Assembly (NCBI GenBank): GCA_003602665.1
Contig: QQSG01000065.1
Coordinates: forward strand, 28,903 to 39,515
DNA from: Candidatus Poseidoniales archaeon
Lineage (GTDB): Archaea > Thermoplasmatota > Poseidoniia > Poseidoniales > Poseidoniaceae
Reading direction: 5' to 3'
DNA length: 10,613 bases
In this document: one piece after another, positions 1 to 6,900 of the stretch
How positions within the stretch are numbered: position 1 is the stretch's first letter
How the letters are laid out: the number at the start of each line of letters is the position of its first letter
Notes under the pieces: model-generated
Seen by the model: only the letters and a program-made list of their open reading frames with translations
What the model was told of the DNA's origin: nothing
Database searches by the model: none
Position numbers and translations under genes: made by a program

Positions 1-1263
1 CTCGATGTTGATAATACGCCAATTCTACTGAAAGACATTCATCCGTCTGGAGATTCGATTCCAGGTAAAATCCTCGGACTTCAATCCATGGAGACTGAAC
101 GTGGATTACGTTTCGTTTTTGATGCAGATGATGGCATCCATGGCCGTGAATTGTGGGTTTCAGATGGAACTGCTTCAGGGACCTTAATGGTCGGAGATAT
201 TGAGACTGGAGATGGAATCGATTATACAAGTGAAATCACAGAATGGATGAATGGTGTGGTGTTCACTACGAATGGACAACAAGGACAACGAATGTGGTGG
301 ACGAATGGAAGTGTAACAACTTCAATCTGGCAAGCGCCTTGGCTATCGAGCAGTGCAAGTTCTGATTTGATGAATCAATCTGCATCACTTTCCTCATTAG
401 GTCAAGATATGTTACTTGGCGATGATGATCGACTTTGGTTCGCGGCTAAGGAAGCTAATATTGGTCTCGAAGTCATGCAACTAGATTCCGATGGAACAAT
501 TACGATGTATGATCTTCATCCATTTGGAGATTCTTCGCCATCAGAAGCAATGCGTTCCAACAACGGTTTGGTCCTCGTCGCTGGGGATGGCACTGGTCGT
601 CAACTGGCATATCTCGATGGTAGTGGCGGCGTTCAATGGCTCACTTCAATGACAAAGGAAGGAACGACTACACCCGTTACGACAATGGCACCTAAGTTAG
701 GACTGCATCAAATTGGAGATACAATCATCTTTGACGTGGTTTATCGTGGCGCAGATGCTACGTTATTCTCATATTCCTTTGCAACGTCAAATCTTGTTGA
801 ATTAAGTTCAACAATCCTTGCACCAGGTCATAGTCTTGAATCGGTTACGAATGGGCATACGATTTGGTTTGACTGTGTTCTTGCCAGTACAGGCATGGAG
901 TTGTGTCAGACCGACGGAACCGTAGAAGGAACACATCTCACAATTGATTTGATGCAGGGCATAAGCAGTAGCCTTCCTCAAGCCTTGATGTACACGGATT
1001 CAACGTTGTACGTTCTCGCTGAAGGAATTGATGAAACAGGTACCAATAGCGGCCATGCACTATGGGCTATTGATAATCAAGTGGCTACAGTAGCTTTTGA
1101 TCCATATTCTGGAATTGGAAACGATTCAAACGCCGGAACTTACGGTGGATTAATCGCTTCATCAACCCACGTGTTTTTCATTGCTGATGATGGCGTACAT
1201 GGACATGAATTGCATCAATACCTGTTGCCATCGATTCAAGATCAATGGGTCGTTTGGAGTTGA
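1..1263 (+). CDS. ELWxxDGT-repeat secreted protein, C-terminal part (5' truncated by window)
   Basis: The frame is open from base 1 to a TGA at 1261-1263, so this is the last 420 residues of a longer protein; the in-frame ATG at 88 is probably an internal methionine, because the codons before it already carry repeat sequence (a KDIHPSGDS element). The chain is built of recurring units of about 45-59 residues, each opening with a hydrophobic strand such as FVFDADDG, LWFAAKE, IWFDC or VFFIADDG, followed by G-x-EL and a DGT turn; the best copies are ELWVSDGTASGT and ELCQTDGTVEGT. This is the ELWxxDGT repeat family, found in secreted bacterial and archaeal proteins and probably folding as beta-propeller blades. 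It has only one or two cysteines, and no membrane helix or sorting tail is visible at the C-terminus. Its ligand is unknown, and any signal peptide lies outside the window. The 3' end overlaps the convergent trhO gene by 22 bp. Confidence 0.85.
   Translation, partial: LDVDNTPILLKDIHPSGDSIPGKILGLQSMETERGLRFVFDADDGIHGRELWVSDGTASGTLMVGDIETGDGIDYTSEITEWMNGVVFTTNGQQGQRMWWTNGSVTTSIWQAPWLSSSASSDLMNQSASLSSLGQDMLLGDDDRLWFAAKEANIGLEVMQLDSDGTITMYDLHPFGDSSPSEAMRSNNGLVLVAGDGTGRQLAYLDGSGGVQWLTSMTKEGTTTPVTTMAPKLGLHQIGDTIIFDVVYRGADATLFSYSFATSNLVELSSTILAPGHSLESVTNGHTIWFDCVLASTGMELCQTDGTVEGTHLTIDLMQGISSSLPQALMYTDSTLYVLAEGIDETGTNSGHALWAIDNQVATVAFDPYSGIGNDSNAGTYGGLIASSTHVFFIADDGVHGHELHQYLLPSIQDQWVVWS
112..1263 (+). 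repeat. Array of eight degenerate ELWxxDGT protein repeat units
   Basis: Units begin with a hydrophobic strand at about 112, 256, 433, 568, 724, 862, 1006 and 1171, that is every 45-59 codons. The units near 112 and 862 keep the full EL-x-x-DGT-x-x-GT motif. Those near 256, 433, 568, 724 and 1006 keep the hydrophobic strand and spacing but have lost most of the motif. The last unit (1171) keeps ADDG-x-HG-x-EL and then stops after about 31 residues. The repeats are divergent at DNA level, so they are old and not a recent tandem duplication. The alignment was done by eye. Confidence 0.7.
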
Positions 1264-2084
1264 ACCCTATCGATGCAATACGAACAGGAAATTCCAGGGA
1301 CGTAAGCAGGATGCATTTGTTGCTCAGGGAGCAAAGGCTCTCTGCATGCGAAGCATACTGTTGTTCCAGTTTCTGTCAAATCAGGCTTTAGAGCAACTCT
1401 CTTATCGAATACAAAACACTCTCCATCCCAATGCTCACCTCCGACTTCTTGGAAATAACCAAGGATACCACCCTCCAGTTGTTTGATGTTGGAAAATCCT
1501 GCATCTCGCATGATGACACTTGCTTTTTCGCAGCGTATACCACCAGTACAAAACATGACAATTTGTTTGTCTTTGAATGAATCGTCCATGTTTGCAACTG
1601 CTTCAGGGAAGGCTCTGAACGTTTTGATGTCGAGTTCAATTGAATTCTTGAAGCTGCCTAATCGAGTTTCATAGGTGTTTCTTGTATCGAGTAAAACGAT
1701 GTCCTCGTTGTTCGAAAGACGCTGATGCAACTCGTTTGGAAAGATTCGGCCATCATCAGAATCAATACGATCAAAGTTTGGTAAACCAACGGAAATGATT
1801 TCCTTTTTCAATCGAACATTCATTCGATTGAATGGTTGCGAATCTGAACTCGATTCTTTGAAAGGGATGTCTTTGAACCGTTCATCTTCAAGAATCCATT
1901 CTCGGAATTGGCCGATGTTGGACTCAAGGCCAGCAACAAAAATATTGATGCCTTCGTGACTGAGTAAGATTGTACCTTTCAATTCGAGCGAATCACACTT
2001 GTCCTTGAACGGTTGTCGGAGATTATCCCTATCAGGGATTGTAATGAACTTGTACCCAGCAATGTTGAGGTACTTCTCCGTCAT
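1242..2084 (-). CDS. trhO: TrhO-family rhodanese: oxygen-dependent tRNA uridine(34) hydroxylase (YceA/UPF0176 type)
   Basis: This 280-residue protein belongs to the family that hydroxylates uridine 34 of tRNA to 5-hydroxyuridine using O2, the first step to cmo5U/mcmo5U in bacteria. An N-terminal alpha/beta domain (about residues 1-95) carries the YKF...KGTILLSHEGIN signature. A rhodanese domain (about 113-215) carries LLDTRNTYE and the active-site loop CTGGIRCEK at 179-187; Cys179 is the expected catalytic residue, and EGGIL follows at 204-208. The C-terminal region has CxxC pairs at 244/247 and 267/270, a likely metal site, after the family-typical CFVFD. A Shine-Dalgarno-like GAGGG lies 6 nt before the ATG. 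It is the last gene of a three-gene minus-strand cluster, 37 bp after nadE, and its stop lies inside the convergent ELWxxDGT gene. Family assignment is firm; activity in this organism is inferred. Confidence 0.9.
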   Translation of the reverse strand: MTEKYLNIAGYKFITIPDRDNLRQPFKDKCDSLELKGTILLSHEGINIFVAGLESNIGQFREWILEDERFKDIPFKESSSDSQPFNRMNVRLKKEIISVGLPNFDRIDSDDGRIFPNELHQRLSNNEDIVLLDTRNTYETRLGSFKNSIELDIKTFRAFPEAVANMDDSFKDKQIVMFCTGGIRCEKASVIMRDAGFSNIKQLEGGILGYFQEVGGEHWDGECFVFDKRVALKPDLTETGTTVCFACREPLLPEQQMHPAYVPGISCSYCIDRVQLQTTH

Positions 2085-2088
2085 GATT

Positions 2089-2096
2089 GACCCTCT
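2089..2096 (-). promoter_or_regulatory. Shine-Dalgarno-like site of trhO
   Basis: Read on the minus strand, AGAGGGTC lies just before the trhO start, with six bases between the last G of GAGGG and the ATG. This supports the start at 2084 and translation from a polycistronic message. Confidence 0.5.
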
Positions 2097-2121
2097 GGCT
2101 TTTCCCTCTTATCTTCACCGA

Positions 2122-3867
2122 TTAGCGACGCCAATCATGACGACTTGCAAGAGGATGTCGCCAGCCTTGACCGAAAGCGCGAGGAGATACACGAGGTGCT
2201 GGTGCCATTTGCCATCGCTTATGCTCATTGGCTTCAAGTCGTTGAAGCACCGTTACAACAGTGACTCTATCATGTCCTTTTGCTGAAATTTCGTCTGCGC
2301 CAAGGCCATCTTCAATATGGTACTTCAAGATTGAATCAAGAACAGTGTATGGCGGGAGGGTGTCATCATCACGTTGATCTGGAGCTAGTTCAGCCGAGGG
2401 CGGTTTAGTCAGAGTTGAATCGTTTACAGGAGGGACTTTGCCTTCCTTTGCCGCTCGATTGTTAAACACGTTCGCAAGGCCATACACTTCCATCTTGTAG
2501 ACATCGCCGAGAGGAGTGTATCCTCCTGCCATATCGCCATAAAGTGTGCAATAACCTTGAGCAAGTTCTGATTTATTTCCAGTTGCAATCGCCATACGTT
2601 GTTGGGCGTTCGCATGCGACATGACAAGAATTGCCCGCAATCGAGCCTGAATGTTTTCACGAGCAACCGGCGAACCGTTCTTCAATACCGAATCGATTTG
2701 GTTCTCAACCAAATGATGAAGATCATCGATTGGGATTGAGTCGTATTCCATTCCTAAGGATTCAGCCGTATGCTTCGCATCTGATTTTGAGTGCTCGGAT
2801 GAGAATCGAGAAGGCATAGAAAGACCGAGAACATTCTCTGGTCCAACTGCTGCACAGGCCACACATGCGGCAACTGCAGAATCAATACCCCCACTTAATC
2901 CAAGAACAATCCGTTCAATACCAGATTTCTTACAGTAATCACGGAGTCCTAATACCACTGCATCGGCAAGGGCCTCTAGGACTGTTTCCTCATCTTGTTC
3001 AAGTTCGCTTTTTCCAACAAGTTCAGTTAATCCAGAACCCTCTCCGTTTTCCATTGAAATCCATTGAGAATGAGTAGAATCACCAACATCGATGAGAAGT
3101 ATTCCTTCCTCCCAAGCAGGTGCAATAACCACATTACCATTCGGCCATGCAGCCAGTGAACGGCCATCGAACAGAAGATCATCGTTTCCACCAACTTGGT
3201 TAGCAAGCAAGAATGGATGGTTGAGGCATTCAGCTGCCGTCCGGGCTACGCGGAGTCGTGTTTGTATTTTCTCAGCATGATAGGGTGAAGCAGAAAGGTT
3301 GACCGTTGCATCAAGTTCTACGCCTTGACGCCCCCATTCTGCAAGTTGTTCAATTGGATCAGCATCGTACTCTGAGGGAGTTTCTCCTGAAACTTGCCAA
3401 GCATCCTCACATACGGTGACACCGAGTTCAAATGAGCCGTTAATGGTTCGAGCAATTCCAGGACGATCGTCTGCATCAAAATATCGAGCCTCATCAAACA
3501 CATCGTATGTAGGAAGCAATTGCTTGCGAGCCACAATCTTCGCAGGGGCTTGATTGCCAATGAGCAAAACACCATTTCCCGGTTGTTCTCGATGATGTTC
3601 AGGTACAGTCGGCGTTCCGACGAGGACAGGTATGTTCACGTTAATGTTCATGGCTGTTTCCTGTGCGATTTGAATGAAATTCGGCTGCGTCAGTAAATCT
3701 CTTGGAGGATAACCAGATATTGCGAGTTCGGTACTGACACAAACAGAGGCTCCATGGGATTGAGCGTGGATGACCATCTCTTGTAGACGCCGAGCGTTTC
3801 CCACGATATCTCCAACCGTAGGATTGAGTTGAAGCAGGGCGATGAGTCCCTTGCTTTGATTGCCCAT
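2122..3867 (-). CDS. nadE: Glutamine-dependent NAD+ synthetase
   Basis: This 581-residue enzyme makes NAD+ from nicotinic acid adenine dinucleotide and ATP, using ammonia released from glutamine by its own second domain. Residues 1-275 form a nitrilase-like glutaminase domain with the catalytic triad Glu47 (STELAISGYPPRD), Lys115 (ARKQLLPTYDVFDE) and Cys153 (VTVCEDAW). Residues 295-581 form the synthetase domain, with the PP-loop SGGIDS at 325-330, ATGNKSE at 428-434, YGDMAGGYTPLGDVYK at 443-458 and the SAELAPDQRDDDTLPPY signature from 491. The tail with KRWQMAPAPRVSPRAFG is also typical, so the enzyme looks full length and active. The start is fixed by an in-frame TAG two codons upstream; no strong ribosome-binding site precedes it. 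It lies 38 bp after the surface-protein gene and 37 bp before trhO, so co-transcription is likely. Most archaea carry only the shorter ammonia-dependent form. Confidence 0.95.
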   Translation of the reverse strand: MGNQSKGLIALLQLNPTVGDIVGNARRLQEMVIHAQSHGASVCVSTELAISGYPPRDLLTQPNFIQIAQETAMNINVNIPVLVGTPTVPEHHREQPGNGVLLIGNQAPAKIVARKQLLPTYDVFDEARYFDADDRPGIARTINGSFELGVTVCEDAWQVSGETPSEYDADPIEQLAEWGRQGVELDATVNLSASPYHAEKIQTRLRVARTAAECLNHPFLLANQVGGNDDLLFDGRSLAAWPNGNVVIAPAWEEGILLIDVGDSTHSQWISMENGEGSGLTELVGKSELEQDEETVLEALADAVVLGLRDYCKKSGIERIVLGLSGGIDSAVAACVACAAVGPENVLGLSMPSRFSSEHSKSDAKHTAESLGMEYDSIPIDDLHHLVENQIDSVLKNGSPVARENIQARLRAILVMSHANAQQRMAIATGNKSELAQGYCTLYGDMAGGYTPLGDVYKMEVYGLANVFNNRAAKEGKVPPVNDSTLTKPPSAELAPDQRDDDTLPPYTVLDSILKYHIEDGLGADEISAKGHDRVTVVTVLQRLEANEHKRWQMAPAPRVSPRAFGQGWRHPLASRHDWRR

Positions 3868-3905
3868 AGTCTAGCCAACCCGCCGTGATTCATAGCCCTG
3901 ATGCT

Positions 3906-6900
3906 TTACTTGTATTGGAGAATCTCGCCGTTAGCATCTTTGTACCACCAACTCGAATCGTTCGGATCTTGCCACCACCAAACACCATCAGCACCTTGAG
4001 TCCACCCGTCCGTAGGAGCAGAGGTTGTCGTAGCAACCGTAGTTGCTGCAGCAGCCTCAGGCACAAGTAAATCCGCATCAGGGTCTTCAAATTCTTCTTC
4101 CTCATCTTCAAGATAATCGGAATATTCATCCCATTCAATTTCAGATTTAGAACCACGACGTACCGTTGCATTTCTTGCCATTAAGAGCAATGCTCCAATG
4201 ATTCCAACTGCTAAGAGCAAGCCTACCGAACCGAGCACTGGATTTACCTCTCCAAAGACTGATTCAGTAAAGCTTGGTTCTCGCTGTGGACGTACATCAA
4301 TAGATGGACCATTCGCTCTTTCACCGTTTTCAAGAACGACTTCAATCCATTGCAAGCCTTCTTTCTCAGGCCCCCAATCCAGAAGAATTGTCCCCACCGA
4401 GCCCTCTGCGACCTCGACATTTGCGTTTCGAAGAAGAGAGGTAGTCCCATCTGCTCGAACAACAGAAATAGTCGCGGAAGTGGAACCATCGAGTGTCCCA
4501 GTATTCATGACAAAGATTTGAACTGCAGTTGTTTCTCCCTCTTTCACATTCAAACGAGAATATTGAACTGCAGGATTATCGAGATCAAACGTCGGCCTCC
4601 TCCACTCCATTAACCACGAAGTAACTGCATTGCCTGAAGAGTCACCATTAGCCCCGAGAACTTGATTACCTGCAAGATCACGCCCTTCAATTAGGACGTT
4701 TACTGTCAAGAGGTCAATGAGCATCTCATCGGTTATGACCGAAAGATCCATTGTTCCCGTTCCAACAATATTGAGTCCACTAATTTCAGTTCCCTGGAGC
4801 AGGAATGGAGCCTCTCCACCACGAATGTAATCGCCAGTAACCGTATCTTCAACCCACCAGACCAATCTCAAGGATTCGTAGTCAATACCACCCTCTTCGG
4901 AAAGAACGATGGTAACTTCATGTTCGTCAGCAGATAGAATTGCTCCGGGACGAGGCGTTTGAACTTCCTTTGGTTCAGGACCTAATCCGTCCACAATCAT
5001 CCATTTTACTGAGGATTCTTTTGCAGTGGAATCAACACCCTGAGGTGGCAAACAACCCACAGACCAAGTAAGGGGTATCGTTCCAGAAGTGGAAGGACTT
5101 ACCAGTGGCACGTTCCAAATACCATCATAGGTCTGAACGGAATAGGTCTGTCCTGCAAACATAACATCAACACTGCAGTTGAATGCTGGCATTGTTGTTG
5201 TTTTCTCAAAGACAAGTCCTCCCGTAAGTTCAAACGGAGAATTAGGAGGAATACGAGCTCCGTCTTCGAGAGATGAGCCTTGAGTCAGAACCAGAGACAC
5301 TGTCTCTTGAGGGATCGTCAATGCAGGTGAAAATCGCCAGCGAAGGGCTGGGAATGTTTGGAGCACTTCTTGTCCAGCACGGTCAACAATTCGAACACTT
5401 GGCTCTCGGAATGTGTCACCCAAATCAGGTGTCGTCCAAGCGAGTTCTAAATCAGCAATAAGGCGAGTATCTTTCTCATACGGTCCTGCTTGAGCTCCAT
5501 TTAGGGCAAGCATATCGCAAGAGTGGATAATGAGATGTATGCTATTCGAGGTACACGAATCCGTGACGAAATCCCATGTAAACGACAACGGAGAAGTGAG
5601 AATATTTGAAGCAAGTTGAATCTCAACCGTGGTCAAATCTGAAGCCCCATTTGGCTCACTCATATCAACACGAAGTGTGTATGGCTGTCCTGGATGAAGC
5701 CACGATTGAACTCCATTGTTCCAAGACATCGCATTTGAAGAGAGTGTCGGAGGTCCATCCGGTCCGAGTTGATACATGAACAAATGCTCTCCATCGGCTG
5801 AAGTTCCACCATCTTGCAAGGGTTGTCCCGAAGCATCGTTTCCTACAAGGTATCCAGCAACTTTCTGACCCAATGACCCCATCGAATCATCGAAGAGAAG
5901 CGTGTACAATCCTGTTGATACAGTGAGGTCAGTTGGAATAATCAATGATCTTGAATTGTATTCGTCAGCGCTTGGCAATCCATTGAGATCGGTATCATCA
6001 GCCCATTCTCGCCAAAGCATGACTTGAACATTCGAAGGTAAGAGAACGGGATCAAGGATTTGGAATTGAACCGTTTGACTGGTCGAAGCAATCCGATGAT
6101 CATACCAATCAACACTTGAGAAAATGACCGAAGGCGAAGTTGGGTCAATCTTGAACGAACGAATTTGTTCTGAATCGTTCGTAATGTCACCACCTTCTAA
6201 CGGAATCACGCGCACAGTCCATCCAAGGTCACCGAATGTAAATGGTGCAGCGTCTGAGACATTCCAGGTATCTACGTCAAGAGAAGTCGTGTTAGCGACC
6301 ATTGTCGAGCCTTGCCAGAGTTGAACTTCTGCATCTCCATCAGCAAATGAATCAATTCCGTCTACCCCCTCATAGCCAATGTCGATTGAAAAGTTCAGAC
6401 CAGTACCTGCCGCAAGGTATTCTTTTGAGGATGGAACTGGACCATTATCATCAGTGATGAGAACGGATTTGATGACCAAATCGTTTTCTAAAGCCTGAAG
6501 TCCTGCTCCACCCCAGAAACTTTGACTCGGTCGTGAAACAACATCGTTGTCCAAAACAACGCGCATTGAAACAGACAAATGTTGCTCATCATCCCAACCT
6601 TGTTCCATTCTAAATTGTACCGTCATCTCACTCATTGTTGAGGAGATACTCGTAACCTTGAGTGGCTCAGTTGGATGAAGTTCTACAAGATGACTATCGC
6701 CTTGGCCAAGCGGAGTTCCGCCACCGATTGGAAGGAGCCAAGTTGCATGGTTCAGTTCTCCTTGCACATCAAAACGAACAAGAGTTGCGGTACTATCTTC
6801 ATCAATGTTGAATGTTGTCGAAAACGACATCCAACGTTGCGAAGGCGTCATTGGCCATGTGGCATTATCGATAGAAGCTGTGCCTGTTTCGACATCTTCA

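Noticed and set aside
88..90. ATG as the true start of the ELWxxDGT gene
   Set aside because: The frame is open with repeat-like sequence from base 1, no ribosome-binding site or signal peptide follows, and the repeat array begins immediately, so this is an internal Met.
1325..1344. Hairpin CAGGGAGC-AAAG-GCTCTCTG about 60 bp after the stop of the ELWxxDGT gene, possible terminator
   Set aside because: It lies inside the trhO coding region, has a mismatch and is followed by no T-run on either strand, so it is more likely incidental.
1181..1486. Plus-strand open frame spanning the convergent gene junction
   Set aside because: It overlaps the end of one real gene and the antisense of trhO, and its protein shows no family features.
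3868..3905. Separate promoter for nadE in the 38-bp gap after the surface-protein gene
   Set aside because: No TATA-like or other promoter element is visible in so short a gap; co-transcription is simpler.
4198..4521. A 107-codon plus-strand frame opposite the membrane-anchor and CARDB-like region
   Set aside because: It is antisense to clearly coding sequence, rich in Ser, Thr, Pro and Arg as expected for a shadow frame, and has no ribosome-binding site or family motif.
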